Source of the DNA: an uncultured Actinomycetes bacterium
Lineage (GTDB): Bacteria; Actinomycetota; Acidimicrobiia; Acidimicrobiales; RAAP-2
Reading direction: 5' to 3'
Assembly (NCBI GenBank): GCA_903900235.1
Contig: CAIUMH010000067.1
Location: forward strand, 1-60,794
Length of the DNA stretch: 60,794 nucleotides
The notes under the pieces were generated by a model. The model saw only the letters and a list, made by a program, of their open reading frames with translations, was not told the origin of the DNA and did not search any database. This document shows, in pieces, positions 18,219-27,746 of the stretch (its first letter is position 1; each line of letters opens with the position of its first letter). The position numbers were made by a program, and so were the translations under genes.

Positions 18219-18895
18219 CTATGCCGTTCTACGCCCCACCTGAGCAGGTAATGAAAGACCGGGCTGAGTACGCCCAGAAGGGTATCGCCCGAGGCCGCTC
18301 GCTGGTGGCCTGCCTCTATGAGGGTGGTGTGCTCCTAGTTGCGCAGAACCCGTCCAAAACTCTGCACAAGATCTCAGAGATCTACGACCGCATCGCCTTT
18401 GCTGGGGTGGGTAAGTACAACGAGTACGACCAGCTTCGGGTCGCCGGTGTGCGTCACGCCGATACCAAGGGTTTCGCGTACAGCCGAGAGGACGTAGACG
18501 CCCGAAGCCTCGCCAACCTCTACGCGCAGTACCTCGGCAATGTGTTCACCCACGAGATGAAGCCGCTCGAAGTTGAGATCCTCGTGGCCGAGCTCGGCGG
18601 GGGAGCCCGACCCACCCAGTTGTTCCACGTGGCCTACGAGGGGACCATCACCGATGAGGACCGATTCGCGGTGCTCGGCGGCGATGCCGAATCGATCCTC
18701 GAGACCTTCACCGGCCTCTACGTCGACGGATGGACCCTCGGAGAGGCCATCGCTGCGACCACGAAGGCACTCGCTGGTCCGGATCGGACGCTCGGAGCCG
18801 ACCAGCTCGAATGTGCCATCTTGTCCGACGGGCCGAGCCGCCGCACCTTCCGTCGCCTCGATGACGACGAGCTCAGCGAGCTGCTCGCCGACTGA
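18215..18895 (+). CDS. prcA: 20S proteasome alpha subunit
   Basis: This 226-residue protein forms the outer rings and gate of the proteasome. The N-terminal FYAPPEQVMKDRAEYAQKGIARG is the diagnostic alpha-subunit helix H0 and gating segment. FAGVGKYNEYDQL is the conserved core, and it lacks the N-terminal catalytic Thr, as expected. The start codon overlaps the prcB stop (ATGA), so equal production by coupling is likely. Confidence 0.97.
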   Translation: MTMPFYAPPEQVMKDRAEYAQKGIARGRSLVACLYEGGVLLVAQNPSKTLHKISEIYDRIAFAGVGKYNEYDQLRVAGVRHADTKGFAYSREDVDARSLANLYAQYLGNVFTHEMKPLEVEILVAELGGGARPTQLFHVAYEGTITDEDRFAVLGGDAESILETFTGLYVDGWTLGEAIAATTKALAGPDRTLGADQLECAILSDGPSRRTFRRLDDDELSELLAD

Positions 18896-18922
18896 CCTGC
18901 GTCTCCCACTACGGTCAACCGT

Positions 18923-20281
18923 GTGGAGCGCCGGATCTATGGGATCGAGAATGAATATGGCGTCACGTTCACCCATCGTGGACAGCGTCGCCTCAGCCCA
19001 GATGAGGTTTCTCGGCACCTTTTCCGCCAGGTAGTCCGATGGGGGCGTTCGTCCAACGTCTTCTTGAAGAACGGTGCGCGGCTGTATCTCGATGTTGGGA
19101 GTCACCCCGAATACGCCACGCCCGAGTGCGATCTGGTGGGGGACGTCGTCACCCATGACAAGGCAGGTGAGCGCATCATCGGCGAGCTCGTCACCACGGC
19201 GCAGCAACGACTCACCGAGGAGGGTATCCGGGGCGACGTCTTCGTCTTCAAGAACAACACCGACTCGGCGGGGAACTCCTACGGATGTCATGAGAACTAT
19301 CTGACCCGGCGCGATGACGATCTCGATCAGCACGCCAAAGTGCTCATCCCGTTCCTCATCTCGCGTCAGATCTATGCCGGTGCCGGAAAGCTCCTCCAGA
19401 CCCCCACTGGGCCGAGGTACTGCCTGAGTCAACGAGCTGAGCACATTTGGGAGGGCGTCTCCTCGGCGACGACTCGGAGTCGACCGATCATCAACACCCG
19501 GGACGAGCCCCACGCCGACGCCGAGCGCTATCGGCGTCTCCATGTGATCGTGGGGGATTCGAACATGAGTGAATACGCCACATTCCTCAAAGTCGGTGCC
19601 ACCGCGGTGCTCCTTCGCATGCTTGAGGACAAGTCACAGGTGCTGCGAGATCTCACCCTCGAAAACCCAATCCGTGCGATCCGGGAGATCTCCTACGACA
19701 CCGGGCTGACGACCACCGTACGATTGGCCAACGGCCGAGAGATCAGCGCCTACGACATCCAGTCTGAGTATCTCGATCGGGCTCTGCGCTACCGAGACAG
19801 CAAAGGTCTCCCGCCAGACGAGGACAGGGCGCTGACCATGTGGGAGCACGTGATGAGTCATCTCATGGTCGACCCTGACACCCTTTGGCGCGAGTGCGAC
19901 TGGGTAGCCAAGCGAAAGATCATGGAGTCCTATTGCCAGCGGCACGGTCTTGGGCTCGAGAGCTCGCGAGTGGCTCTCCTCGATCTCACCTACCACGACA
20001 TCGATCGCAGTCGAGGGCTGTACTACCTGGCCGAACGGGCTGGCGCCATGGCGAGGACAACCACCGACGAGCTCATCGCGATCGCCACCACCGAGCCCCC
20101 GCAGACCACTCGTGCCCGCCTACGGGGAGCATTCGTCGCTCGGGCTACGCAGCAGCGGCGTGACTTCACCGTGGACTGGGTGCATCTCAAGCTCAATGAC
20201 CAGGCCCAGCGGACCTTGCTGCTGAAGGATCCGTTCAAGGCATACGACGATCGAGTGGAACGGCTCATCGATTCGCTCTGA
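18923..20281 (+). CDS. pafA: Pup--protein ligase
   Basis: PafA uses ATP to join the C-terminal Glu of Pup to lysines of target proteins. The 452 residues starting [17 protein letters not shown] (GTG start) match PafA in length and sequence. Shared ligase motifs are [35 protein letters not shown] and [12 protein letters not shown]. Compared with the Dop in this window it lacks the extra N-terminal loop. It closes the proteasome run, 27 bp after prcA. The pafB/pafC regulators that follow it in mycobacteria are absent here. Confidence 0.96.
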   Translation: MERRIYGIENEYGVTFTHRGQRRLSPDEVSRHLFRQVVRWGRSSNVFLKNGARLYLDVGSHPEYATPECDLVGDVVTHDKAGERIIGELVTTAQQRLTEEGIRGDVFVFKNNTDSAGNSYGCHENYLTRRDDDLDQHAKVLIPFLISRQIYAGAGKLLQTPTGPRYCLSQRAEHIWEGVSSATTRSRPIINTRDEPHADAERYRRLHVIVGDSNMSEYATFLKVGATAVLLRMLEDKSQVLRDLTLENPIRAIREISYDTGLTTTVRLANGREISAYDIQSEYLDRALRYRDSKGLPPDEDRALTMWEHVMSHLMVDPDTLWRECDWVAKRKIMESYCQRHGLGLESSRVALLDLTYHDIDRSRGLYYLAERAGAMARTTTDELIAIATTEPPQTTRARLRGAFVARATQQRRDFTVDWVHLKLNDQAQRTLLLKDPFKAYDDRVERLIDSL

Positions 20282-20324
20282 GAGCGATCTCTGACGGCTC
20301 CATCGCTGCGATAGTGTCGCCGAG

Positions 20325-20942
20325 ATGCCCGAGGACGACCACGTGAACCCTCCGGCAACCGGCGCCGAGGCTGCAGGAGTCGACACGTTGGTCCAACCGA
20401 AGCCCCGAAGCCCGGGACGGGTGGTGGGTGAGTGGGTCATCGTCATCGTCCTCGCTCTGCTCGCAGCCTTCGTCATCCGCACCTTCGTCTTCCAGACCTT
20501 CTACATCCCCTCGGGCTCGATGGAGCCCACCTTGCAGGTGGGGGACCGCATCATCGTCTCGAAGCTCAGCTACGACATCCACAGCCCTGCTCGAGGTGAC
20601 ATCGTGGTCTTCCGGGCTCCTCCCCGAGAGGCGTTCGTCTGCGCCGACCCCAGCATCAAGGACCTGGTGAAGCGAATCATCGGTCTGCCCGGCGAGACGA
20701 TCTCGTCAGATGGCAACACCATTCTCATTAACAACAAACCCATCACCCAACCCTGGTTTCCATCGGTGCCGCTTGGCCCAGCCATCGTCCCGACGAAGAT
20801 CCCAGCCGGCAGCTACTTCGTCATGGGTGACAACCGAACCAACTCTTGCGACAGCAGGAGCTGGGGGACGCTCCCATCGACGAACATCATCGGGCACGTC
20901 ATCTTCCGTATCTGGCCCTTCAGTCAAATTGGATTTCCCTAA
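20325..20942 (+). CDS. lepB: Signal peptidase I
   Basis: The 205-residue membrane protease cleaves signal peptides from exported proteins. After a Pro-rich cytoplasmic tip comes one membrane span (about 35-55), then the box B motif with catalytic Ser65 (IPSGSMEPTL) and the general base Lys116 (VKRIIGLPGE). GDNRTNSCDSRSWG is box E. The active site is outside the membrane. It sits directly before the tat genes, so export and processing functions are grouped. Confidence 0.96.
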   Translation: MPEDDHVNPPATGAEAAGVDTLVQPKPRSPGRVVGEWVIVIVLALLAAFVIRTFVFQTFYIPSGSMEPTLQVGDRIIVSKLSYDIHSPARGDIVVFRAPPREAFVCADPSIKDLVKRIIGLPGETISSDGNTILINNKPITQPWFPSVPLGPAIVPTKIPAGSYFVMGDNRTNSCDSRSWGTLPSTNIIGHVIFRIWPFSQIGFP

Positions 20943-20981
20943 CGCTGACCTCACTTGACCGCGTCTCGGTAGGATGCCGGT

Positions 20982-21494
20982 GTGCTGTCATTGAGCCCCT
21001 TCAAGATCGTCATCATCGTGGTGGTTGCTCTGGTCCTGGTGGGTCCTGACAAGCTTCCGGGTCTCGCTCGTCAGATAGGTGGCGCTTGGAAGGCATTCCG
21101 GTCGTTCTCAACAAAGATCGAGACCGAGGTGCGCAGCACCATGCCAGACCTCCCAAGCACGGGAGACATCGCCCGGCTGGCCAGATCCCCAGTGGCCTTT
21201 CTCGACTCCCTCGCCAAGCTCGATATCGATCCCCTCGAGCCCGATCCCGGTATCACCAAACCAGCAGCGGAGGGCGGCCTCCAGCCCGACCCCGGAGCTC
21301 CTCCGAGCGATCCTGAGGCATTTGGAGATCCGACGATTGTCGGCAACGACGCTGATCAGGACTCGTCGGGCGTGCCCGAAAACCTCATCATCGAGCCGCT
21401 CACCCCAACTGAGCCTCAAGGCCAGCCGGACATTCCCAGCGTCCGCCCAGCCACACAGGCCGACCCTGGGGCCATTGACCCCAGCCTCAACTGA
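20982..21494 (+). CDS. tatB: Twin-arginine translocase TatA/TatB-family subunit
   Basis: The 170-residue protein has the TatA/B plan: a short N-terminal membrane span (IVIIVVVALVLV), the hinge GPDKLPGLAR, an amphipathic helix (GGAWKAFRSFSTKIETEVR) and a long Pro/Asp-rich tail. The length and tail favour TatB, but the polar TatB residue early in the span is not obvious, so it could act as TatA. The GTG at 20982 is used. tatC follows within 6 bp. Confidence 0.85.
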   Translation: MLSLSPFKIVIIVVVALVLVGPDKLPGLARQIGGAWKAFRSFSTKIETEVRSTMPDLPSTGDIARLARSPVAFLDSLAKLDIDPLEPDPGITKPAAEGGLQPDPGAPPSDPEAFGDPTIVGNDADQDSSGVPENLIIEPLTPTEPQGQPDIPSVRPATQADPGAIDPSLN

Positions 21495-21499
21495 CACGA

Positions 21500-22267
21500 A
21501 TGGACACCGAAGCCGACGAGGCAGCACCAAGCAGATGGCGGCGATCATCGACGTCGTCTCCTGATGCCATGACCCTGACAGAGCACTTGACCGAACTCCG
21601 TCGCCGACTTCTCGTTGGGGTCATCGGCTTTCTCATCGCAGCAGTCGTCGCCTTCTTGGCGTACAACCAGATCCTCGCCTTTCTCAAGGGTCCCTATTGC
21701 CACGCCAACCACGGGCATTGCGCTCTCTACGTCACCAGCCCTCTTGACGGACTCAGCCTGCGGATCAAGATCGCCGCCTTTGGAGGGTTGGTTCTCGCGT
21801 CTCCGATCCTGCTGTTCGAGCTGTGGCGCTTCATTACGCCGGGACTGAAGAAGAACGAGAAGCGCTATGCCATCCCCTTCGTGGTCTCCTCAGTCGTACT
21901 CTTCTTGTGCGGAGTTGCCGTTGCCTATGTCTCATTCAGTCACGCCTTAGTGTTCTTAGGATCGATCGGCGGACCGGGGCTGCAAGAGATCTACAACCCC
22001 AACCAGTACCTCAGTTTGATCATCTGGATGATGATCATCTTTGGATTGACCTTCGAGTTCCCGGTTCTACTCGTCTCACTCGAGCTGGCCCGAGTGGTCA
22101 CCCCAGCGCAGCTACTGGGCTGGTGGCGATGGGCGATCATTTCGATCACCGTCGCTTCGGCAGTCTTCACACCAAGTGGCGATCCGCTTTCGATGCTGGC
22201 GCTGGCCGTACCGCTCGTGGCCTTCTACTTCATGGCCATCGGAATCGGAAAGCTCGCCCGTCGATGA
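21500..22267 (+). CDS. tatC: Twin-arginine translocase subunit TatC
   Basis: TatC recognises twin-arginine signal peptides of folded proteins. The 255 residues show the cytoplasmic N-terminal motif LTEHLTELRRRLL and six membrane spans, with the conserved loop APILLFELWRFITPGLKKNEKRY-like segment (here LASPILLFELWRF) between spans 2 and 3. Its stop overlaps the helicase start (ATGA), indicating one transcript from tatB to the helicase. Confidence 0.96.
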   Translation: MDTEADEAAPSRWRRSSTSSPDAMTLTEHLTELRRRLLVGVIGFLIAAVVAFLAYNQILAFLKGPYCHANHGHCALYVTSPLDGLSLRIKIAAFGGLVLASPILLFELWRFITPGLKKNEKRYAIPFVVSSVVLFLCGVAVAYVSFSHALVFLGSIGGPGLQEIYNPNQYLSLIIWMMIIFGLTFEFPVLLVSLELARVVTPAQLLGWWRWAIISITVASAVFTPSGDPLSMLALAVPLVAFYFMAIGIGKLARR

Positions 22268-24432
22268 ACGACGACCCCGACCGAGATCCATCCACCCATC
22301 GATCAGCATTTGAGTCTGGACTCCTCTTCGAGCTCGACGGGTTCCAGGGAGAGGCAATGGACGTCTGGGACCGGGGATCCTCAGTCCTCGTCAGTGCTCC
22401 GACTGGATCTGGAAAGACGCTCGTGGCAGCGTATGCAATCTCCGAGGTGCTCGACCGGGGTCATAGGGCCTTCTACACAACCCCCCTCAAGGCGCTCTCG
22501 AATCAGAAGTTCACTGAGCTCCGGACCGAACACGGCGACGAACGAGTCGGCCTGCTCACCGGGGACACCGCCGTCCGACCTGATGCCCAGATCGTGGTGA
22601 TGACCACTGAAGTCCTCAGAAACATGTTGCTGACCGACTCGCCGGCACTGAGGGATCTGAGCGTGGTGATTCTCGATGAGGTCCATTTCATCCAGGATCC
22701 CTATCGAGGAGGGGTCTGGGAAGAGGTCGTCATCATGACCCCGCCCGAGGTTCGATTCGTTTGTCTCTCCGCCACCGTGGCCAATGCCTCCGTGCTCGGG
22801 GAGTGGATCCGAACGGTGCGAGGTCCACTTGAGGTCATCGTGGAACACGAGCGACCAATCGACCTCCATCACCATGTCGCCGTGACCCGTCGAGGCGAGC
22901 AGACTCCTCAGCTCATCGACCTCCTCACCGGAAGTAGAGCCTCCGATGAGGTTCTTGCCGTCGACCAGGCGATCCGTCGTCGTCCGCGCCCAGGTGGAAC
23001 AGCCTGGCGAGGCGGTCGGCCCACAGGTCCTCCGCTGCCGTTTCGCCCCCCAAGGCGGTCCGACCTGCTCCTCACCCTTGAGGAGGCAGACATGCTGCCT
23101 GCCATCTCGTTCATCTTTTCCCGCGCCGCCTGTGACGATGCGGTCCGCCAGCTCCTTCGAGACGGCGTCCGGCTGATCGGCCGGTCTGAGCGTGAGCGCA
23201 TCACGATGATCGCTGAGCACCACGTCGAGCAGTTCGACGACGACGAGCTCACCGCCCTCGGCTACGACGAGTGGCTCGAAGGCCTCGAAGCGGGGATCGC
23301 CGCTCACCATGCCGGCATGGTCCCGGCATTCCGAGAAGCGGTGGAGATGTGCTTCAGCGAAGGCCTCCTTGGTGTGGTGTTCGCCACCGAAACGCTCTCC
23401 CTCGGTATCAACATGCCGGCGCGCACGGTGGTGTTCGAACGCTTCACCAAATTCGGGGGCGCAGGCCGATCCACCCTGACCTCAGGCGAATATGCCCAGA
23501 TGACCGGACGGGCTGGTCGCAGAGGCCTCGATGAAGAGGGGCACGCCGTAGTGGCCTTCACGGTCGAGACCCCAGTCTCCGACATTGCCCGGGTGGCCAT
23601 GGCACCACCCCCGGATCTCCACTCATCGTTCCGGCCCACGTACAACCTGGCTTGCAGTCTCGTGAGTCGCTTCAGTCGCGACGATGCCCTCGCCCTCCTC
23701 GAGCGCTCCTTCGCTCAGTTCGAGGTCGACCACCACCACCGCTCGGCACGACGCTCGGTGGCCGAACTCTTCGGTCGACGCATGGCGGTCCTCGAGGAGG
23801 CCGGATGCGTTCGAGGATGGCAGCTCACCGAAGCCGGGGAGCAGCTCCGTTCGATCTACCACGAAGCCGATCTCCTCCTCGTGAGGATCGTAAGGTCAGG
23901 CATCCTCGACGAAGCCGAGCCGGCCATCATCGCTGCGATGTTGTCCACCCTCGTCTTTGAGCCTCGTCGAGCTCGACCCGTCCGCTCGGGCGGCCACCGA
24001 GGCGGTCCTTCTCGGCAGACCAAGTCGCCCAAGCGAGGAGCGCTGCCCGACCGCCTCGGCCAGGGCCGATCGAGAGACATCGCGAGCCGTGCCGCCTCGG
24101 TGGTGCAGATGGCCGAGGAGCTTCGCTCCATAGAGGAGGTTCACCTCGTCCCTCGAACCCGAGGGGCTGAGCCTGGTCTCGCAACCGCCGTCGCGTCCTG
24201 GGCGCGTGGCGCCGCTCTCAGCACAGTGCTTGAGGTCGCCAAGCGAGATGTGGGCGAAGTAGCCCCTGGTGACCTTGTGCGCATTTTGAAGCAAGTTGCC
24301 GACCTCGCTGAACAGGTCAGTCGAATTGCCAGCAACGATGACACACGAGCAGCATGCGACGCGCTCGGTCCTTTGATCCTTAGAAGCGTTGTCGCCACTG
24401 GCGGTCCGGTGGTATCCGCGAGAACCTCATAG
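22264..24432 (+). CDS. Ski2-like DEAD/DEAH-box RNA helicase (HelY-type)
   Basis: The 722-residue protein has helicase motif I APTGSGKT at 45-52, motif II DEVHFI, motif III LSATVAN, and motif VI QMTGRAGRRGLDEEG, the pattern of Ski2/Mtr4-like helicases. Its position after tatC is the same as helY in mycobacteria, though it is shorter than the roughly 900-residue mycobacterial protein. An Arg/Gly-rich insert at about residues 240-265 and a helical C-terminal domain follow the core. It probably remodels structured RNA. The ATG at 22264 overlaps the tatC stop. Confidence 0.92.
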   Translation: MNDDPDRDPSTHRSAFESGLLFELDGFQGEAMDVWDRGSSVLVSAPTGSGKTLVAAYAISEVLDRGHRAFYTTPLKALSNQKFTELRTEHGDERVGLLTGDTAVRPDAQIVVMTTEVLRNMLLTDSPALRDLSVVILDEVHFIQDPYRGGVWEEVVIMTPPEVRFVCLSATVANASVLGEWIRTVRGPLEVIVEHERPIDLHHHVAVTRRGEQTPQLIDLLTGSRASDEVLAVDQAIRRRPRPGGTAWRGGRPTGPPLPFRPPRRSDLLLTLEEADMLPAISFIFSRAACDDAVRQLLRDGVRLIGRSERERITMIAEHHVEQFDDDELTALGYDEWLEGLEAGIAAHHAGMVPAFREAVEMCFSEGLLGVVFATETLSLGINMPARTVVFERFTKFGGAGRSTLTSGEYAQMTGRAGRRGLDEEGHAVVAFTVETPVSDIARVAMAPPPDLHSSFRPTYNLACSLVSRFSRDDALALLERSFAQFEVDHHHRSARRSVAELFGRRMAVLEEAGCVRGWQLTEAGEQLRSIYHEADLLLVRIVRSGILDEAEPAIIAAMLSTLVFEPRRARPVRSGGHRGGPSRQTKSPKRGALPDRLGQGRSRDIASRAASVVQMAEELRSIEEVHLVPRTRGAEPGLATAVASWARGAALSTVLEVAKRDVGEVAPGDLVRILKQVADLAEQVSRIASNDDTRAACDALGPLILRSVVATGGPVVSARTS

Positions 24433-24455
24433 GGTCGCCTCTAAGGTCATCTCCG

Positions 24456-26093
24456 ATGTTCCCGTATGCGGAGGAAAGTTTCACCGAAGAGGAGCAGGCG
24501 ATCCTGCGGCCCTACTTCACCAACGTGGATTTGCCGGTGTTCGCCCTCGTGAATCTTCCTGAGGTGGTCAAGGGTGCGCTGTTTGCTCGCTACTCGCGAT
24601 CGCCCAAAAGCCTTCGCCGCCTCTTCCTCGATGAATTCGTCGGTGACCTTGACCTGTCCGGCGACCTCACGTTCGACGCCACCGTCGGCCTGCGTCGCGC
24701 CGAGGAGCTCTACGAGAAGGTCTTCTTCGAGTACGGCGATGACTCAGTCGCCCAGCTCGGCGGCGTCCACCTCGCCTGCGAGCAAGCCTCGAACCTCCTC
24801 ACGAAGATCCTCGAATGGGGCCGTCTCATGGCCTATCTCGAGCAGTCCACTCGGTACCTCGAGTACAGCGCCCGTCTGCCGAGCGGTCACTACCGCTACT
24901 ACCGGCCAGTCGAGGTGCTTGAGTCGGCGCTCGGAGCTCGCTACGTGGGCGACATGGATCGGATGTTCGACTCCTATGCGGAGATGTTGCCAGCGGCGCA
25001 GGCGTGGCTTCAGACTCGCTATCCCCAGGAGCCCGGTGACTCAGACTTCGTCTATCGCCAGGCCATCAGAGCAAAGGCTCTCGATGCCGTCCGGGGACTG
25101 CTCCCGGCTGCCTCGTTGTCCAATGTCGGGATCTACGGCACCGGTCAGTCCTATGAGATGCTCCTGCTCCGGATGCGGAGCCATCCACTCCCTGAAGCCC
25201 GCCGATATGCCGACCTCATGCTCGAAGAACTCCGGAAGGTCATCCCTTCATTCCTCCGTCGAGTCGATATTGCGGAGCGGGGAGGGGAGTGGAGCGACTA
25301 TCTCGCAACCACTCGCAAGGACACGGCAAGTGTCCTTGCGCGAATCTGGCCCGACATCATGGCCCCGCCGGTCGACCTCGACGAGCGAGAGGTTCGTCTC
25401 GTCGATTTCGATCCTGAAGGCGAGGACAAGGTCGTTGCAGCCATCGCCTTCGCCAATTCAACCCTTAGCGAGTCCGAGGCCATGCGACGAGTGGCGGGAC
25501 TTGGCCACGACGAAAAGGTAGCGATTCTCTCGGCCTATGTCGGCGAACGGGCGAATCGACGCCACCGACCAGGCCGAGCCTTCGAGCGAACCGATTACCG
25601 CTTCGAACTCGTCACGGACTACGGGGCCTTCCGAGATCTCCAGCGTCACCGCATCTTGACGGTCGAATGGCAGCCGCTCGGGCCCAAGCTCGGCTACGAC
25701 GTCCCCGCCGTCATCCAGGAGGCAGGACTCGAGGAGCACTATGCATCCATCATGGAGCGCTCTAGTGCCCTCTACGACGACATGAGGGAGCCGTTTCCCG
25801 AACAGGCCGGCTATGCCGTCTCGTTGGCCTTCCGGCTGCGCTATGTCATGCAGATGAACGCCCGCGAAGCAATACACCTCATCGAGCTGCGATCGGGACC
25901 TCAGGGTCATCCGTCGTATCGGCGTGTGGCCCAGCAGATGCACGCGGCGATCGCTCGCGATGCTGGTCACCATGCAATCGCTGAGGCCATGAGCCACGTC
26001 GACCACGGGTCCAGCGACCTCGAACGGCTCGAGTCAGAACGTCGAGCCGAGCAGCGTCGCGGTCGCGCTCAGGCTTCTCTTGACATCGTCTAA
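24456..26093 (+). CDS. Double-length ThyX-like (flavin-dependent thymidylate synthase fold) protein
   Basis: At 545 residues this is about twice the length of ThyX. The first half has YGDDSVAQLGGVHLACEQ and LEQSTRYLEY near 93-137, corresponding to ThyX GHxSxxEH and the SxRY end of the signature. The second half has RDLQRHRILTVEWQ near 393-406, corresponding to the RHRxxS start, and later HLIELRSGPQGHPSYR. So each half keeps a different part of the ThyX signature, suggesting an internal duplication that folds as a pseudo-dimer. Whether it makes dTMP, using FAD and methylenetetrahydrofolate, is uncertain. It is 23 bp after the helicase. Confidence 0.75.
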   Translation: MFPYAEESFTEEEQAILRPYFTNVDLPVFALVNLPEVVKGALFARYSRSPKSLRRLFLDEFVGDLDLSGDLTFDATVGLRRAEELYEKVFFEYGDDSVAQLGGVHLACEQASNLLTKILEWGRLMAYLEQSTRYLEYSARLPSGHYRYYRPVEVLESALGARYVGDMDRMFDSYAEMLPAAQAWLQTRYPQEPGDSDFVYRQAIRAKALDAVRGLLPAASLSNVGIYGTGQSYEMLLLRMRSHPLPEARRYADLMLEELRKVIPSFLRRVDIAERGGEWSDYLATTRKDTASVLARIWPDIMAPPVDLDEREVRLVDFDPEGEDKVVAAIAFANSTLSESEAMRRVAGLGHDEKVAILSAYVGERANRRHRPGRAFERTDYRFELVTDYGAFRDLQRHRILTVEWQPLGPKLGYDVPAVIQEAGLEEHYASIMERSSALYDDMREPFPEQAGYAVSLAFRLRYVMQMNAREAIHLIELRSGPQGHPSYRRVAQQMHAAIARDAGHHAIAEAMSHVDHGSSDLERLESERRAEQRRGRAQASLDIV

Positions 26094-26388
26094 CCCGCTT
26101 CGTTGATGGCGGTGGCGAAGTCCGGCTGTCTGGCATAGTCTCACTTCGTCGCAGGGAGTGGATCACGGGTCGGAGACGGCCATTGATCGGCACTCGGCGG
26201 AGCGGGCGTGCTGGCGCCGGGGAGCTGAGTAGAGAACGTCGAGATCGATCGTGCACATCAGTGCGCGAACGAAGCAGATGGCACCAAAGGCCCCCGGCGA
26301 CACCGCCTGATCGGCCAATCTGAGCCATGTCCACCACCAGTCCCTCCGTTCCCTCTATGCTGCGCGGCAACACAACAGGGAAGCAGAG
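26094..26388. other. Intergenic region upstream of DUF4193 gene
   Basis: No supported coding frame lies in these 295 bp. The repeated GATCGG and a CGAAGT/ACTTCG inverted pair near 26116-26149 hint at secondary structure but match no RNA family I recognise. It must contain the promoter for the acidic protein that follows. Confidence 0.4.
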
Positions 26389-26805
26389 ATGGCCGCAGAA
26401 GATATTGAAGAGACGATTGAACTCGAGGAAGACCTCGAGGTAGACCTCGACGAAGAGTTGATCGAGGAGCTCGACGAGGAGCTGACCTCTGACGACGATG
26501 ATGATGATGTCTCGGACATCGAGATCCCGTCGGGGGACACTCGGCAAGTCGTCGAAGAAGATGACGAGGACATCCCTGACGCCGATGACGTTGAGGCCAG
26601 CCTCGACGCCATTTTGAAGGAGAAGCTCGTCGTCGACGACGATGTTGAGGACGATGGGACTCCTGAGGTCGATGACCGAAGTGATGGGACCGAGAGCGTC
26701 TTGCCCAAACAGTCCGACGAGTTCGTGTGTACGAGTTGCTTTCTCGTCAAGAGTTCCAATCAGCTTGCTGACAAGAAGAAGCGGCTCTGCAGGGACTGTG
26801 TCTGA
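26389..26805 (+). CDS. DUF4193-type acidic zinc-ribbon-like protein
   Basis: The 138-residue protein is extremely acidic over its first 100 residues, with runs of Asp and Glu. The end, VLPKQSDEFVCTSCFLVKS then LCRDC, is the DUF4193 signature of Actinobacteria, with two CxxC pairs likely to bind zinc. Function is unknown; such highly acidic small proteins may contact nucleic-acid-binding proteins (inference). The stop overlaps the start of the next gene (8 bp). Confidence 0.86.
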   Translation: MAAEDIEETIELEEDLEVDLDEELIEELDEELTSDDDDDDVSDIEIPSGDTRQVVEEDDEDIPDADDVEASLDAILKEKLVVDDDVEDDGTPEVDDRSDGTESVLPKQSDEFVCTSCFLVKSSNQLADKKKRLCRDCV

Positions 26806-27298
26806 GTCCACAGAACCACAAGCTCCCAGCGAGCGTGACGGGATTGAGTGGGTGATGGACCGGCTGGTCTATGGACCCTATGGCGCTCTCACCGAGATGA
26901 CCTTGAACCCGACCGAGGCAGCCGAGGCAGGCCGCCGTCGGCTCGAGCAGCAGCTGCGCAACGCTCGATTCCTCGGTGAGATGACCGTCTCCCACGGAAC
27001 TCGCGAGCTCAAGCGTCGAGTCAGTGACCTGCTCGGAGCTTCGAGCTCACCGCGGTCATCGTCCGACGCCTCAGAGCCGACACCGGCTCGGGCCGCCCAG
27101 CCGACGACCAAGATGCCACGACCTCAGCCCATCGACCACGTCCTTGAGGGCTACGACGATCTGTCTGCTTCGCAAGTGGTCAAGTTGCTCGACTCTCTGA
27201 GCGCCGATGAGCTCGAGACGCTTCGTGCCTATGAGCAAGCCCTCCGTGGTCGACGGACCATCATCAACCGGGCGAGCCAACTTCTCGAACGTGCCTGA
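26798..27298 (+). CDS. Actinobacterial hypothetical protein with C-terminal YE-R-GRRT motif
   Basis: From the GTG at 26798 this encodes 166 residues. The N-terminal half is helical and rich in Arg/Glu; a Ser/Pro/Thr linker follows. The end, GYDDLSASQVVKLLDSL then YEQALRGRRTIINRASQLL, is a short helical motif I have seen at the C-termini of actinobacterial envelope or lipid-associated proteins, but I cannot name a function. It overlaps both neighbours by 8 bp, so translation is coupled. Confidence 0.7.
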   Translation: MSESTEPQAPSERDGIEWVMDRLVYGPYGALTEMTLNPTEAAEAGRRRLEQQLRNARFLGEMTVSHGTRELKRRVSDLLGASSSPRSSSDASEPTPARAAQPTTKMPRPQPIDHVLEGYDDLSASQVVKLLDSLSADELETLRAYEQALRGRRTIINRASQLLERA

Positions 27299-27746
27299 CC
27301 AGCTACCGCTGCGGGTTGCGACCGAGGCGGATCGACCGATCGTCGTCGACCTCGTCCAGCGAGCGGCAGAGGGATTGGCAGGACGACGAGGAGGAGATGC
27401 TCTGCTTCTCTCGTGGTTGGGCGACAGAGATCCCTCAGAGGCTCTGAGTGCCCTTGAGGAGGCAGTCTCCCCATCGTTGGTCCATGTGGTGCTTCATGAG
27501 CCGTCAGACGGTCTCAGCCTCGCCTGGACCACACCGTATGCGGGAGCATTCGCCGTCTGGGTGGATCCCTCGGCCCGGCACCAAGGCGCAGGTCCACAGC
27601 TGGCACAAACGGCCATTGCTTGGCTTGAGGATCAGGGTGCCACTGAGATTGACGCGCTCGCTCTCCCTGGTGATCGAGAGATGAAGAACGTTCTAGAGCG
27701 GGCGGGCTTCAAAGCCCGCCTCCTCACCCTTCGTCGTTCTGGCTGA
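27291..27746 (+). CDS. GNAT-family N-acetyltransferase
   Basis: Starting at the GTG at 27291, which overlaps the preceding gene by 8 bp, the 151-residue protein shows the GNAT fold: VATEADRPIVVDLVQRA at the N-terminus, FAVWVDPSARHQGAGPQLAQ as the acetyl-CoA pyrophosphate-binding loop, and ALALPGDREMKNVLERAGF as the C-terminal beta-bulge motif. The acceptor is unknown; small molecules or protein N-termini are possible. It overlaps the convergent Arg/Gly-rich gene by 23 bp. Confidence 0.82.
   Translation: MPDQLPLRVATEADRPIVVDLVQRAAEGLAGRRGGDALLLSWLGDRDPSEALSALEEAVSPSLVHVVLHEPSDGLSLAWTTPYAGAFAVWVDPSARHQGAGPQLAQTAIAWLEDQGATEIDALALPGDREMKNVLERAGFKARLLTLRRSG

Noticed and set aside
18374-19543. 389-codon minus-strand frame across prcA and pafA
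   Set aside because: It lies opposite two well-supported proteasome genes; no ribosome site or family match.
22381-23310. 309-codon minus-strand frame in the helicase gene
   Set aside because: Antisense of a conserved helicase core; no recognisable domain.
26110-26150. GAAGTCCGG segment similar to the start of RNase P RNA
   Set aside because: The remaining conserved RNase P blocks are missing in the following 250 bp.
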